This document shows, in pieces, positions 15,562 to 25,530 of a stretch of 52,443 nucleotides of DNA (position 1 is the first letter of the stretch; each line of letters begins with the position of its first letter). The stretch comes from an uncultured Myxococcales bacterium (lineage in GTDB: Bacteria; Myxococcota_A; UBA9042): assembly GCA_903842345.1 (NCBI GenBank), contig CAIMLR010000034.1, positions 1-52,443 on the forward strand. Direction: 5' to 3'. A model generated the notes under the pieces. The model did no database searches. It had not been told where the DNA came from and saw nothing but the letters and a program-made list of their open reading frames with translations. A program made the translations under genes and the position numbers.

Positions 15562-17790
15562 ATGCCTGTGCACGAACACCTGCCCGATGACGTTATTGCC
15601 CGCCACAAGCTGACCACTGAGGAATACGCGGAAATCGTCCGCCGCCTCAATCGTCCGCCCAATCTCGTGGAACTGGGTGTGTTTTCCGTGATGTGGTCGG
15701 AACACTGCGCCTACAAGTCCAGCCGCGCGCACTTTCACCTGTTCCCGACGGACGGTCCGACCGTCATCCAGGGTCCGGGCGAGAACGCGGGCATCGTCGA
15801 CATCGGCAAGGACGCGGAAGGCAACACGTGGGGCGCCGCGTTCAAGATGGAATCGCACAACCATCCGTCGTTCATCGAGCCCTTCCAGGGCGCGGCGACT
15901 GGCGTGGGCGGCATCCTCCGCGACGTCTTCACCATGGGCGCGCGCACCATCGCGTGCATGGACGCGCTCCGCTTCGGCGAAGCCAGCCACCCCAAGACCA
16001 AGACGCTCGTCAGCGGCGTCGTCCACGGCATCGGCGGCTACGGCAACTGCATGGGCGTCCCGACCATCGGCGGCAACTGCGGTTTTGACGCTTGCTACAA
16101 CGGCAACATCCTCGTCAACGCGTTCGCGCTCGGCGTCGTCCGCAAGGACAGAATCTTCCTCGGCTACGCCAGCGGCGTCGGCAATCCGGTTCTGTACATC
16201 GGCTCAGCGACTGGCCGCGACGGCATCCACGGCGCGACGATGGCCTCCGCGAGCTTTGACGAGACGAGCGCCGAGAAGCGCCCGACGGTGCAGGTGGGCG
16301 ACCCGTTCACGGAGAAGCTGCTGCTGGAATGCTGCATGGAGATTTTCCAGCACGATTGGCTGGTCGGCATCCAAGACATGGGCGCGGCGGGGCTGACGTC
16401 GTCGAGCTTTGAAATGGCGTCGCGCGCTGGCGCTGGCATGGAAATGAACCTGGACGCGGTGCCGCAGCGCGCGGCAAACCTGACGCCGTACGAGATGATG
16501 CTGTCCGAGAGCCAGGAGCGCATGCTGCTTGTCGCCAAGAAGGGCCACGAGCTTGACGTGCTGCTTGTCTGCAAGAAGTGGGGCCTGGAGGCGGCGGTGG
16601 TCGGCACGGTCACGGATTCCGGCCGCATGGTCGCGACCTTCAAGGGTGAAGTGGCGCTGGACCTGCCGATCGCGGCCGTCGTCGATGATTGCCCGCGCTA
16701 CGATCGCCCGCGCCGGGAGCCGGCGGATCTGGCTGAGCGCCGGCTGATCCCGTATTTTGACGACGCGCCGACGACGCAGGATTGGCTCGCGCTGATGGCG
16801 CATCCGGAGATCGCGTCCAAGCGGTGGATCTGGCAGCAATATGACCATTCGGTCAGGACCAACACGGCGGTGCTGCCGGGCCAGGCCGACGCGGCGGTGC
16901 TGCGCGTCAAGGAAAACAACGCGTTGCTGGCGATGTCGGCGGATTGCACTGAACGCTATGGTTACGCGGATCCGTACGCGTGCGGCGCCTATGCGGTCGC
17001 GGAGAGCGTGCGCAACCTCGCGTGTGTCGGTGCGGCGCCGCTGGGGCTGACGGACTGCCTGAACATGGGCAATCCGGAGATTCCGGAAGTGATGTGGGCG
17101 ATTCGCGAGGCGATGCGCGGCGTGGGCGAAGCGGCCAAAGCGCTGGATTGTCCGGTCGTGAGCGGCAACGTCTCGCTCTACAACTCGACAAACGACGAGT
17201 CGATTCTCCCGACGCCGATGATCGCCGCGGTCGGTCGCCTGCCCGATGGCGTGCAGCCGGTGATGCTCGGTTTCAATGAGGCGGGCGCCGCGGTGCTGCT
17301 GCTCGGCAAGTTCGATCCGTCACTCGGTGCGTCGCGGTTCACGCACACGCGGCTGGGCAAGCACGCGGGCGCGCCGTCGCCGGTGGACCTGCACGCGGAA
17401 CGCGCGGTGGGCGCACTCGTGCGCGGGCTCGTGGCGGAAGGCGCAATCCTGAGCGCGCATGATCTCTCGGACGGCGGCCTCGCGGTCGCGCTGGCGGAGT
17501 GCGCGTTGCCGAATCTCATCGGTGCGGATTGCGTGCTGCCGGCCGTGCCGGGCAAGCGCCTGGACGAGCTGTTGTTCGGTGAGAGTGGCGCGTCGATTCT
17601 CGTCAGCGTCCGGCCCGATCGCGTGACGGAAATTCAGGCGAAAGCCCGGGCTTTGCAGGTGCCGTGCATGACGCTCGGCACGACGGGCGGTCAGGAAGTT
17701 GCGCTCGCCGGCCTGGCTGTGCCGGTCCAGCAGTTGAATGATGCGTGGCAGCACGGTTTTGAACGGGCGGTCCTCGGCCAGCAGCACTGA
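15562..17790 (+). CDS. purL: Phosphoribosylformylglycinamidine synthase subunit PurL
   Basis: A 742-residue protein of the small PurL type used with separate PurS and PurQ. Typical motifs are [14 protein letters not shown] (about residues 41-54, catalytic His), [20 protein letters not shown] (about 94-113), [23 protein letters not shown] and, in the second half, GNVSLYN and [14 protein letters not shown]. It makes FGAM from FGAR with ATP and ammonia. GGAGG precedes the ATG. purF follows 148 bases later. A TGACC-N4-GGTCA palindrome lies inside its coding sequence at 16842-16855. Confidence 0.95.
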   Translation: MPVHEHLPDDVIARHKLTTEEYAEIVRRLNRPPNLVELGVFSVMWSEHCAYKSSRAHFHLFPTDGPTVIQGPGENAGIVDIGKDAEGNTWGAAFKMESHNHPSFIEPFQGAATGVGGILRDVFTMGARTIACMDALRFGEASHPKTKTLVSGVVHGIGGYGNCMGVPTIGGNCGFDACYNGNILVNAFALGVVRKDRIFLGYASGVGNPVLYIGSATGRDGIHGATMASASFDETSAEKRPTVQVGDPFTEKLLLECCMEIFQHDWLVGIQDMGAAGLTSSSFEMASRAGAGMEMNLDAVPQRAANLTPYEMMLSESQERMLLVAKKGHELDVLLVCKKWGLEAAVVGTVTDSGRMVATFKGEVALDLPIAAVVDDCPRYDRPRREPADLAERRLIPYFDDAPTTQDWLALMAHPEIASKRWIWQQYDHSVRTNTAVLPGQADAAVLRVKENNALLAMSADCTERYGYADPYACGAYAVAESVRNLACVGAAPLGLTDCLNMGNPEIPEVMWAIREAMRGVGEAAKALDCPVVSGNVSLYNSTNDESILPTPMIAAVGRLPDGVQPVMLGFNEAGAAVLLLGKFDPSLGASRFTHTRLGKHAGAPSPVDLHAERAVGALVRGLVAEGAILSAHDLSDGGLAVALAECALPNLIGADCVLPAVPGKRLDELLFGESGASILVSVRPDRVTEIQAKARALQVPCMTLGTTGGQEVALAGLAVPVQQLNDAWQHGFERAVLGQQH

Positions 17791-17938
17791 ACAGGTCGAT
17801 CTGTGTTGGGTACCAGACGCTGCCGGTCAGGCCTGTGGTATTTCGGACTGGAGCGCGAGCAGGCACCTTCGGTGGCGCGCCGCGGATCCAGGCAGGTTGA
17901 TCTCAGACATCGGTCACGGTGTAGAAACAGGAGTTCCC

Positions 17939-19294
17939 ATGTGCGGTGTTTTCGGCATCTTTGGCCATCCAGAAGCGGCGCGTCTCGCGTCCATCGGCCT
18001 GCACGCGCTGCAGCACCGCGGTCAGGAATCCGCGGGCATCGCGTCATCTCCGGGCGGTGAAGTGTTTCTGCAGCGCGCCATGGGCCACGTCGCGCAGATC
18101 TTTGACGAAGCGACGCTCGCCAACCTGCCGGGCATCATGGCGATCGGCCAGGTGCGCTATTCGACGACAGGCGCCAGCCGCCTGCGCAACGCCCAGCCGA
18201 TTTGCCTCGACACGTCGATCGGTTCGCTCGCGGTCGCCCACAACGGCAACCTTGTGAACGCCGTGCCGCTGCGCGCCAAGCTCGCGGCGGAAGGTGCGCT
18301 GTTCTCCTCGGGAACGGACACGGAAGTGATCCTGCACCTGCTGGCGCGGCAACAGGGCAGCCTCGGCGAGCGCATGTTGGCGATCATGCCGATGCTGCAG
18401 GGCGCCTACTCGCTGCTGCTGACCGACGGTCGCGAAGTCGTGGCGGTGCGCGATCCGTATGGCTACCGGCCGCTGGCGCTCGGCTTTCGCCGCGACGCGC
18501 ATGGCGAGGCGTGGATGGCCGCGTCGGAAGTGCCGGCGATCAACCTGGTGGGCGGCGAGTTCGTGCGTGAAGTTGAGCCGGGTGAAGTCGTCGTCATGCG
18601 CCAGGGCGGCATTCGCAGCCTGCGCCTGGCCAAGCTGCCGGGGCGCAAAGCGTGCGTGTTTGAGCACGTCTACTTTGCCCGTCCGGACAGCGTGATCTTT
18701 GGCCACACGGTCTACGAGACGCGCAAGCGCTTTGGCGCACAGCTCGCGCGTGAGGCACCGGCCCTGGGCGCGGAAGTCGTGATTCCGGTGCCTGACAGCG
18801 GCATCGCCGCGGCGCTGGGTTATGCCCGCGAGTCGGGGATTCCGTATGAGCTGGGACTGATCCGCAGCCACTACGTTGGCCGCACGTTCATCCAGCCTAC
18901 CGTCGCGCTGCGTGAAATCGGCGTGCGCCGCAAGCTGAGCCCGGTCAAGGAGATCATCGCCGGCAAGAGCATCGTGGTGGTCGACGACAGCCTCGTGCGC
19001 GGCACGACGTCCCGGCAGATCATCGGCCTCCTGCGCGAAGCGGGCGCGCGGGAGATTCACCTGCGCATCTCGAGCCCGCCGACCGCGTGGCCGTGCTGGT
19101 ACGGCATCGACACGCCGGATCGCGATCAGCTGCTGGCGGCCAACAAGACGCTTGAAGAAATTGCCGCGTTCATCACCTGCGATTCGGTCGGCTACCTGAG
19201 TCCGGAAGGCCTCCTGCAGGCCGCTGGCCCCCATGACGGCTGGTGCACTGCCTGCTTCACGGGCGAGTATCCGGAGCAGTTGCTCACCGCCTAG
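17939..19294 (+). CDS. purF: Amidophosphoribosyltransferase PurF, Fe-S type
   Basis: A 451-residue protein catalysing the first committed step of purine synthesis. MCGVFGIFGH places the glutaminase nucleophile at C2, exposed by removal of Met only, so there is no long propeptide. IVVVDDSLVRGTTSRQI is the PRPP-binding loop. Cysteines in KACVFEHVYF, TAWPCWYGID and GWCTACFTGEYPE match the four [4Fe-4S] ligands of the Bacillus subtilis-type enzyme. AGGAG precedes the chosen ATG; the longer open frame upstream is not coding-like. Third part of the local purine cluster. Confidence 0.94.
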   Translation: MCGVFGIFGHPEAARLASIGLHALQHRGQESAGIASSPGGEVFLQRAMGHVAQIFDEATLANLPGIMAIGQVRYSTTGASRLRNAQPICLDTSIGSLAVAHNGNLVNAVPLRAKLAAEGALFSSGTDTEVILHLLARQQGSLGERMLAIMPMLQGAYSLLLTDGREVVAVRDPYGYRPLALGFRRDAHGEAWMAASEVPAINLVGGEFVREVEPGEVVVMRQGGIRSLRLAKLPGRKACVFEHVYFARPDSVIFGHTVYETRKRFGAQLAREAPALGAEVVIPVPDSGIAAALGYARESGIPYELGLIRSHYVGRTFIQPTVALREIGVRRKLSPVKEIIAGKSIVVVDDSLVRGTTSRQIIGLLREAGAREIHLRISSPPTAWPCWYGIDTPDRDQLLAANKTLEEIAAFITCDSVGYLSPEGLLQAAGPHDGWCTACFTGEYPEQLLTA

Positions 19295-19323
19295 CCAAGG
19301 CTTGTCGCGTCCAGGAGGTTGCC

Positions 19324-20424
19324 GTGCGCTTGCTCCCGATTTTCGCGCTCTTCGTCGCGGCGTGTGCGACGGCCTGCAGTTCGCCGTCCACGGGCGGCGG
19401 TTACTACGCGTTGGACAGCCACGGCGCGTGCGACGCCAAGACCGCGGATTTGTGCAGCCAGGTCACGCCGACGGATGCCACGGGTGCCGCGGATTTGTCG
19501 GGCGACGGCGCGCTGGCGGCCGATGGCGACGCAACCGATGACGCAGCGACGACCGACGCCGCAGCGGATGCAGGCACGGATCTGGACGGCTTCTTTGACG
19601 ATCCCGACGCAGACACTGGACCCACGGCGGATGCAGTGGCGCCCAACGGCGATTGCCCCGAGCGCGCCAAGATCGTCTACGTCGTCACGACGGACAACAA
19701 ACTCTACAGCTTCCAGCCGGACAAGCTGCAGTTCAAGCTCGTCGGCACGCTGAAATGTCCGGCCGGCTTTGGCGCATCGCCGTTCTCCATGTCCGTCGAT
19801 CGCCAAGCCAACGCGTGGGTGCTCTACTGGAACGGCGGGAGCGCCAGCGGCATCTACAAGGTCAGCACGCTCGACGCCTCGTGCACGAGCACGGGCTACA
19901 AGACGGCGTCGCCCAACCTGGAAATTTTCGGCATGGGCTTCTCTGCCAACGGCCCCGGCCAAACGGACGAGACGCTGTTTGTCATCGCCGGCAGCACCGG
20001 CTCGTATTGGACCGGCTTTGACACGCTCGCCAGCATCAGCTTTCCCGCGCTCCAGGCCGCCGCGGTCGCCACCGTCGACTTTGCCGGCGGCGCGGAGTTG
20101 ACCGGCAACGGCAAGGGCGAGCTTTTTGGCTTCTTCGCCGGCAGTTCGCCGCCCAGCGTGCGGCAAATCGACAAAGTCACGGGCAAGACCAACGTCAAGA
20201 GTTGGAACCTGCCGACGAGCGATTTTGGCGCGGAAGGTGACGTCGCGTTCGCGCAATGGGGCGGCGTTTTCTACCTGTTCTATCAAGGCCCGGCGGACAG
20301 CTCGACGAACGTGTGGAAGCTGGACGCCGCGACCGGCAAGGCCAGCATCGTCAAGGCCAACACCGGCATGACCATCGTCGGCGCCGGCGTTTCCTCGTGT
20401 GCCCCGACCGCCATCGTTCCTTGA
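19324..20424 (+). CDS. Stalked lipoprotein with beta-propeller-like sensor domain
   Basis: A 366-residue lipoprotein starting with GTG, AGGAGG five bases upstream. Signal MRLLPIFALFVAACATAC offers lipidation at C14 or C18. An Asp/Ala stalk covers about residues 55-110. The remainder is a series of short beta repeats: IVYVVTTDNKLYSFQPD, FSMSVDRQANAWVLYWNG, LFVIAGS, and so on, ending in KASIVKANTGMTIVGAGVSS. The gene at 48579-49580 has the same layout and aligns through its length, so the two are paralogues. The ATG 27 codons upstream is rejected because it is not followed by a signal. Ligand and role unknown. Confidence 0.75.
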   Translation: MRLLPIFALFVAACATACSSPSTGGGYYALDSHGACDAKTADLCSQVTPTDATGAADLSGDGALAADGDATDDAATTDAAADAGTDLDGFFDDPDADTGPTADAVAPNGDCPERAKIVYVVTTDNKLYSFQPDKLQFKLVGTLKCPAGFGASPFSMSVDRQANAWVLYWNGGSASGIYKVSTLDASCTSTGYKTASPNLEIFGMGFSANGPGQTDETLFVIAGSTGSYWTGFDTLASISFPALQAAAVATVDFAGGAELTGNGKGELFGFFAGSSPPSVRQIDKVTGKTNVKSWNLPTSDFGAEGDVAFAQWGGVFYLFYQGPADSSTNVWKLDAATGKASIVKANTGMTIVGAGVSSCAPTAIVP

Positions 20425-20454
20425 CGTAGCCCGGCGCGATTCTCATCTCCGCCG

Positions 20455-20482
20455 TTGACGCTCCGTGGTCCGCGCCTACCTT
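20455..20482 (+). promoter_or_regulatory. Putative sigma-70-type promoter for the GH113-like/epimerase pair
   Basis: TTGACG (20455-20460), a 16-base spacer and TACCTT (20477-20482), 58 bases before the chosen start at 20541. Layout resembles the element at 2723. Confidence 0.35.
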
Positions 20483-20540
20483 GCCGAATGCAGCACAGTG
20501 GAACGTGCTGAAGTCCATGGGTGCATGGCGGGTTCTGGTG

Positions 20541-21641
20541 ATGGCACACGCAAACGTCCTGCGGTCGCTGAATCCGCAGAAGCAACGGCAGCGGGCTGCG
20601 GGCTTCTCCCGCTTCATCGTCCTCCTCGGTCTGTGCGCGGCCCCTTTGGTGCATGCCCAAACCGGCAGCGCGGCAGTGCCACCGCCGGCGGTTTCCTTCA
20701 TCAAAGGCGGCAACGTTTCCGCCTGGAACATCAAGGACGTGGACCGCATCTTCGCCGATGCGCAGCGCTTGGGGCTCGACACCATCACCGTGCCGGTCCG
20801 GATGAACATGACTGCGGCGAACGGGCGCGACGTGACCATCGACATGGCGAGCCTCGACTTTGCCCGAAAGGTCGTGAATGCCAATCCAGCGTATCGCTAC
20901 ATCATCGAGCCGTACCCGTGGATCGCCAACGGCAGCGTGCCGGAGACCGAGCTGGATCCGCAGGACAAAGCCGCGTGGTTCGCGTCCTGGCAGGCGTCCG
21001 TCGTCGTGCTGGGCATGCAGTTTCCCAACGTGTGGGGCATCTACATCGCGTCGAACCTGGTGAAGCTGGAGGATGAGTCGGAGAGTTGGATCAGCCTCGT
21101 TGGACGACTCCGCACCGTCTATCGCGGCAAGATCATCTACCGCACGCAATGGTGGGCCACGGCGTCGTGGGCGCCGGAGACGATCGCCGCCTATCGCGCC
21201 AAGCTGGCCAATCCGCTGTTTGGCGCCGTCGACGTCATCGCGATTGCCGCGTACTTTGAGGTGAGCGAGGCGTTCAATCCAAGCCTCGCGGACATCAAGG
21301 CGGCCCTGCGCGCGACGACCGTGTATGGGCGCAAGCAGGACATCTACGCCGAGGTCATGGCGCTCAACGCCAAGTGGCACAAGCCGATCTTTTTTGGCGA
21401 ATTGAGCTGCCCCGCGCTGGATTTTGGCGCGCAGAATCCTTGGGATCCAGCCGTGAGCGAGACGCCGAACGCGGCAATCCAGAAAAACCTGCTGCGGGGC
21501 TATCTGGAGACGTTTCCTCAGAATCCGCAGCAGTTCTTGGGATTTTCCCTGTTCACGATCGGGCATCCGACGGCGACGACCTACGAATTGGCGCCGTCGG
21601 CCGCGGAGTATGTGCGGGCATTCAAGCCGCAGAACCTTTGA
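20541..21641 (+). CDS. Secreted TIM-barrel glycosidase-like protein (GH113-like)
   Basis: About 366 residues from the ATG at 20541 (another ATG at 20517 and a TTG at 20481 are in frame). A signal peptide is evident: GFSRFIVLLGLCAAPLVHA, then QTG. The body has TIM-barrel spacing of strands: GGNVSAWN, GLDTITVPVRMNM, YRYIIEPYPWIANGS, VWGIYIASNL, VDVIAIAAYFEVSEAF, KPIFFGELSCPALDF, FLGFSLFTIG. IIEPYPWI, AAYFE and FFGELS positions resemble GH113/GTA-type glycosidases, where the Glu after the sixth strand is catalytic. Substrate unknown. Its stop codon abuts the first possible ATG of the epimerase frame, so the two are translationally linked; with the epimerase this suggests a role in polysaccharide handling. 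Confidence 0.65.
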   Translation: MAHANVLRSLNPQKQRQRAAGFSRFIVLLGLCAAPLVHAQTGSAAVPPPAVSFIKGGNVSAWNIKDVDRIFADAQRLGLDTITVPVRMNMTAANGRDVTIDMASLDFARKVVNANPAYRYIIEPYPWIANGSVPETELDPQDKAAWFASWQASVVVLGMQFPNVWGIYIASNLVKLEDESESWISLVGRLRTVYRGKIIYRTQWWATASWAPETIAAYRAKLANPLFGAVDVIAIAAYFEVSEAFNPSLADIKAALRATTVYGRKQDIYAEVMALNAKWHKPIFFGELSCPALDFGAQNPWDPAVSETPNAAIQKNLLRGYLETFPQNPQQFLGFSLFTIGHPTATTYELAPSAAEYVRAFKPQNL

Positions 21642-21674
21642 ATGGGGCAGGAGCCCTGGCAGCGGAGGTCGGTG

Positions 21675-22865
21675 ATGACAGTGCGGAAGCAACACATTGC
21701 GGTGGTTCTGGGTACGCGGCCGGAATACCTGAAACTGGCGCCGGTCGTGGCGGAGTTGGCGCGCTACCCGGATGAACTCGCGGCGGACGTGGTGCTGACC
21801 GGGCAGCATCGGGAGTTGCTCGTCGGTCTGGCGGACTTGTTCGATCTGGGCAATCACCATCAGCTCGCGGTGCACAACGACAAGCCGGATCTGCCGGCGC
21901 TCACGTCTGCGCTCATCAGCGCGCTGGACGGCGAGTTCCGCGAGGAGAAGTACGATGCGGTGATTGTGCAGGGCGACACGACGACGGCGCTTTGCGCGGC
22001 GCTGGCGGCGTTCTATCACCACATTCCCGTGGCGCATGTGGAAGCGGGGCTGCGGACGGACAACCTGGAGGAGCCGTTTCCGGAGGAGTTGAACCGGCAG
22101 CTGATCAGCCGGCTGGCGCACTGGAATTTTGTCCCGACCGAGGCGGCGCACCGCAATCTCACGCGCGAGGGCGTGCCCGACGGCGCGATTGAACTCACCG
22201 GCAATACGATTATCGACACGCTCCACTACGTCCGGGATCAGAAGATCCCGGACGATTACGAGCACGTGATGCTGGAGAACGATGCCCCGGAGCTCGCGGC
22301 CGCGCTGCGACAGGTGCGCGCGGCGGACGGGCGGACCATGGCGCTGTTGACCGTGCATCGGCGGGAGAACCACGGGCCCAAGCTCTCGGAATTCTTCCAG
22401 ATGATGCGGGCGCTGGCGGACGAGTATCCGGACCATCACTTGATCTACCCCTACCACCTCAATCCGGAAGTGAAGGGTAAAGCTTTTGAATTCATGGCGG
22501 ATACGCCGAATATTCACCTGATCCCGCCTCTCTCCTACCGACCGTTTCTGTACCTCATGAGTCAGGTCGATTTTGCGATGAGCGACTCTGGCGGGCTGCA
22601 GGAGGAGTTCCCAACGTTCGCCAAGCCGCTGCTGGTGCTGCGCGATGTGACGGAGCGTCCCGAGGTTGTCGACGCGCGGATGGGCAAGCTCGTTGGCGTG
22701 GAGCCGCAGGCCGTCCACAGCGCGGCGTCGGCGCTTATCGCGGCGGCGCGCAGTCGGACGGCGCCGGAGTGGTTTGCGGCGGGGCCAAATCCCTATGGCG
22801 ACGGCTTGGCCTCACAGCGCATCGTGGCGCGGATGCTGCGGGACTTGCAGGCGCGCGCAGGGTAG
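21675..22865 (+). CDS. wecB: UDP-N-acetylglucosamine 2-epimerase, non-hydrolysing (WecB family)
   Basis: A 396-residue protein interconverting UDP-GlcNAc and UDP-ManNAc. Family motifs: GTRPEYLKLAP (13-23), TGQHRELL (42-49), VQGDTTTA (98-105, D101), HVEAGLRT (121-128, E123), PEELNRQL (136-143, E138) and TVHRRENHG. All key acidic residues of the non-hydrolysing enzymes are present. The ATG at 21675 has GGAGG six bases upstream and is preferred to the ATG at 21642. In Escherichia coli this enzyme is also NfrC, needed with NfrA and NfrB; an nfrB-nfrA pair is found 7 kb downstream here. Confidence 0.9.
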   Translation: MTVRKQHIAVVLGTRPEYLKLAPVVAELARYPDELAADVVLTGQHRELLVGLADLFDLGNHHQLAVHNDKPDLPALTSALISALDGEFREEKYDAVIVQGDTTTALCAALAAFYHHIPVAHVEAGLRTDNLEEPFPEELNRQLISRLAHWNFVPTEAAHRNLTREGVPDGAIELTGNTIIDTLHYVRDQKIPDDYEHVMLENDAPELAAALRQVRAADGRTMALLTVHRRENHGPKLSEFFQMMRALADEYPDHHLIYPYHLNPEVKGKAFEFMADTPNIHLIPPLSYRPFLYLMSQVDFAMSDSGGLQEEFPTFAKPLLVLRDVTERPEVVDARMGKLVGVEPQAVHSAASALIAAARSRTAPEWFAAGPNPYGDGLASQRIVARMLRDLQARAG

Positions 22866-22898
22866 CTGAGGCTACGACGGCGCCGCTGCCGGCCGCGG

Positions 22899-24218
22899 TC
22901 AGTCAAACGCAATCTCGTCGATGAACGTCCAGGATCCCGGCGTGGCGAACCGGACTTCAACGAACACCACGGTCTGCACGGGCAACTTCAGCTTGACGTC
23001 GCTGCGATGGCCCGCCAGGAGGACCGGCATGGTGCCGTCTGCCAGCATGAAGGCCTTGTCGCTCGACCACTTGCTGCCGTCCATGCTCACGCGCACGTGC
23101 ACTTCAGGCGGCTGGGCGACCGCGCCATCCTTCTTGTTGTTCACGCCCAGCCGCACGAACGCCACAGTGCGCGGCTTGGCGAACTGCAGCGTGATCGTCT
23201 GCGCCGGCGCCGTCCAGGCAACCCATTCCCACGCCGCGCCCTTGCCGAGATTGGCGTTCCAGTCGTCAACGCCGACGACGCCGTCCTGCAATTGGCCGGT
23301 CGCGTAGACGTCGTAGCCCGCCGTGTTGCCGGCACCTGCCGGGCCATTGACGGCGACATTGTGCAACTCGTCGTAGTAGCAGGTCGCGCCGCACTCGGGC
23401 GGGACGCTGAACTTGTAGACCGTCGCCCCGCAGATGCCGGGGTCGTTGATGACGCCGTTGCAGTCGTCGTCGGTCCAGGTGTCGCAGTTCTCAGCGGGGA
23501 ATTTCTGGCCCGCGGCAATCGCGCACGCGCAGTCTACCGCGCCGACGCAACCCGCCGGGCTGCAGGTGTCTTCGCCGGTGCACGCGTTGCCGTCGTCGCA
23601 CGGGCCGTTGTTGGCGGCGTGACTGCAAGTGCCCGTCGCGGTGTCGCACATGTCGTCGGTGCACGGGTTCGCGTCGTCGCAGTTGACCTTCTTGTTGCCG
23701 GACAGGCACGCCGCGCTCTCGCAGGTGTCCCCGATCGAGCACGCATTGCCGTCGCTGCACGCCGCTGTGTTGGCGGAATGGAGGCAGCCGACCTTCGCGT
23801 CGCATGCGTCGTTGGTGCAGACATTGCCGTCGTCGCACGTTGTGGCGCCACCGGACAGGTGGACGCAGCCCTTGGTCTTGTCGCATGCGTCGGCGGTGCA
23901 AGTGACCTTGTCGTCGCACGTCAGGACTGACCCGGTGCAGACGCCGGCCACGCACACGTCGTTCTCTGTGCAGCTGTCGCCGTCGCTGCACGTGCCAGTG
24001 CGGATCACGTTGGTGCAGACGCCCGTCTTGGCGCAGCCGTCGTTGGTGCAGGGGTTGCCATCATCGCACTTGGCCAAATCGCACGGTCCGTAGACGACGT
24101 CCGTTGGGGTGCACGCGGTGACCGCCAAGGCGACGAGGACCGTCAGCACCAAGCGGGACTGCCATGCGCGGGTTGAGCCCAGACGCTGGGCCCGATGCAA
24201 GCTTGCGGTCAGACACAT
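22899..24218 (-). CDS. Cys-repeat lipoprotein with discoidin-like C terminus
   Basis: A 439-residue lipoprotein; the signal ends ALAVTAC (C36). There is no acidic stalk. Residues about 45-240 are CDDGNxCTxD-type cysteine repeats like those of the 899-residue protein. After a CDTWTDDDCNGV loop, the last ~160 residues form a beta domain resembling an F5/8 type C (discoidin) carbohydrate-binding fold: ITLQFAKPRTVAFVRLGV, EVHVRVSMDGSKWSSD, VFVEVRFATPGS. GGAGG precedes the ATG at 24218, and the open frame extends further 5' without coding signal. Sugar binding is inference. Confidence 0.75.
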   Translation of the reverse strand: MCLTASLHRAQRLGSTRAWQSRLVLTVLVALAVTACTPTDVVYGPCDLAKCDDGNPCTNDGCAKTGVCTNVIRTGTCSDGDSCTENDVCVAGVCTGSVLTCDDKVTCTADACDKTKGCVHLSGGATTCDDGNVCTNDACDAKVGCLHSANTAACSDGNACSIGDTCESAACLSGNKKVNCDDANPCTDDMCDTATGTCSHAANNGPCDDGNACTGEDTCSPAGCVGAVDCACAIAAGQKFPAENCDTWTDDDCNGVINDPGICGATVYKFSVPPECGATCYYDELHNVAVNGPAGAGNTAGYDVYATGQLQDGVVGVDDWNANLGKGAAWEWVAWTAPAQTITLQFAKPRTVAFVRLGVNNKKDGAVAQPPEVHVRVSMDGSKWSSDKAFMLADGTMPVLLAGHRSDVKLKLPVQTVVFVEVRFATPGSWTFIDEIAFD

Positions 24219-24399
24219 CGGCCACCTCCAGTTGTCTTTCCGGTCCCTCATTATGGGCGGGCGGTCGGGACCGGTCAACGCGTCGCAATGAGGGGAGCAA
24301 ATGCCGGTCTGCGCCTTGACAGGGGGGCCGGAGCAGCTTTCGTTCCCCTTGCACGGTCGGACATCTGCCGATACCGCGCACCACATGGAGGCGAGTCCC
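24219..24399. other. Divergent promoter region
   Basis: 181 bases between two divergent genes. A perfect TTGACA lies at 24316-24321 on plus but no acceptable -10 follows at 16-18 bases. Nothing else recognised. Confidence 0.3.
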
Positions 24400-25530
24400 G
24401 TGAAGCGTTCGCGAAACCTACACCGCGCGCTGCGACTGGTCCTTCTTCTGCTGACGCTGCAGTTGGTCGTCGCGCCGATCCCGCACGCGATGGCGGCCAA
24501 CAAGACCGCGGTCAAGCTCGCGTCTGAGGCGGAACAGGCGCTGGAAGCGCACAATTTTGACAAGGCGATCGACCTCTACGGCGAGGCTTGGCGCGCGGAC
24601 CCGCATCCGGAGTACCTGATGCTGCTGGCGCGTGCGGAGCATCTGGGCGGCAAGTTCGATCTGGCGCTGGAACACTACCAGGCGGTCCTCGCGGCGCCCA
24701 ACGCGGCGGCAGAGCGCGTCGTGCAAGCGCGCGGGTACGCCAACGAAATCGAGCGGATGCGCATGGAGGTGCGCGTCCAGAATGCGTACATTGACGCGTA
24801 CAAGCGCGGCCAGATCGAGGAGGCGCAACTGCGCGGGTCCGAGAGCGCGCGGGAGACTGCGCTGCAGCTTCAGGCGGAAGCGGCGGCGCGCGAGGGCGAT
24901 GAGAAGTCGGCGGCGTCGCTTTACTTCAGCGTCTACCGTTCGGCGCGGGATCGCGATGACCTGCTGCTCTACAAAGCGGCGGTCGCGGAAGAGTTCGCCC
25001 AGCAATGGCGGTCCGCGGCGGGGCACTTGGAGGAGTACCTCAAGCGCGCGCCGCCGACTGCGCCGATGTACTCCGAGGCGGTGACGCGCCTGGAGGCGGT
25101 GCGCCGGCGGCTGGGTATCGTGCATGCACCGCTGGCTGCGGCGACCCAGGCAGCGCCGGTCAAGCCGGTGATCGTTGCGGACGCGCCCAGGGACGACGAT
25201 ACCGCGACCATCGGGTGGTCGCTCGTGAAGATCGGCGGCGCCGTAGCGCTCGTTGGCCTCGGTTCGTGGGTCTGGACGCACAACCAGCAGGTCGATTTGG
25301 ACGCGCAGCTGCAGGTCGGCGCCAACGGCAAGATCCACGACATCTCCCGCGCTGAAGCGGCCGATCGCATGCAGACCATCAACACGCACCTCGTTACGTC
25401 CATGGTGCTCGGCGGCGTCGGCGTCGCCGCGGCAGGCGTGGGCACCTATCTCATTCTGCGGACGCCATCGCGCGTCGCGTTCGTTCCCGGTCCCGTGCCT
25501 GCCAGTGTGGCAGTCGCTTGGCGGTTCTGA
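24400..25530 (+). CDS. TPR protein with two C-terminal membrane segments
   Basis: About 376 residues from GTG at 24400, with GGAGG before it; an in-frame ATG at 24385 is possible. Signal-like LRLVLLLLTLQLVVAPIPHAMA is followed by TPR-type helices (ASEAEQALEAHNFDKAIDLY, PEYLMLLARAEHLGGKFDLA, then further pairs to about residue 240). Two hydrophobic segments near residues 272-292 and 326-350 (IGGAVALVGLGSWVW and VLGGVGVAAAGVGTYLIL) anchor it. A probable scaffold. The stop overlaps the next gene's start (TGATG), so the FGE-like lipoprotein is translationally coupled to it. Confidence 0.7.
   Translation: MKRSRNLHRALRLVLLLLTLQLVVAPIPHAMAANKTAVKLASEAEQALEAHNFDKAIDLYGEAWRADPHPEYLMLLARAEHLGGKFDLALEHYQAVLAAPNAAAERVVQARGYANEIERMRMEVRVQNAYIDAYKRGQIEEAQLRGSESARETALQLQAEAAAREGDEKSAASLYFSVYRSARDRDDLLLYKAAVAEEFAQQWRSAAGHLEEYLKRAPPTAPMYSEAVTRLEAVRRRLGIVHAPLAAATQAAPVKPVIVADAPRDDDTATIGWSLVKIGGAVALVGLGSWVWTHNQQVDLDAQLQVGANGKIHDISRAEAADRMQTINTHLVTSMVLGGVGVAAAGVGTYLILRTPSRVAFVPGPVPASVAVAWRF

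Noticed and set aside
20283-22718. Minus-strand open frame of 811 codons
   Set aside because: Lies opposite the GH113-like and wecB genes, has high Arg/His content and no motif; a shadow frame.
24316-24321. Perfect TTGACA as promoter for the TPR gene
   Set aside because: No acceptable -10 at 16-18 bases; the downstream region is GC-rich.
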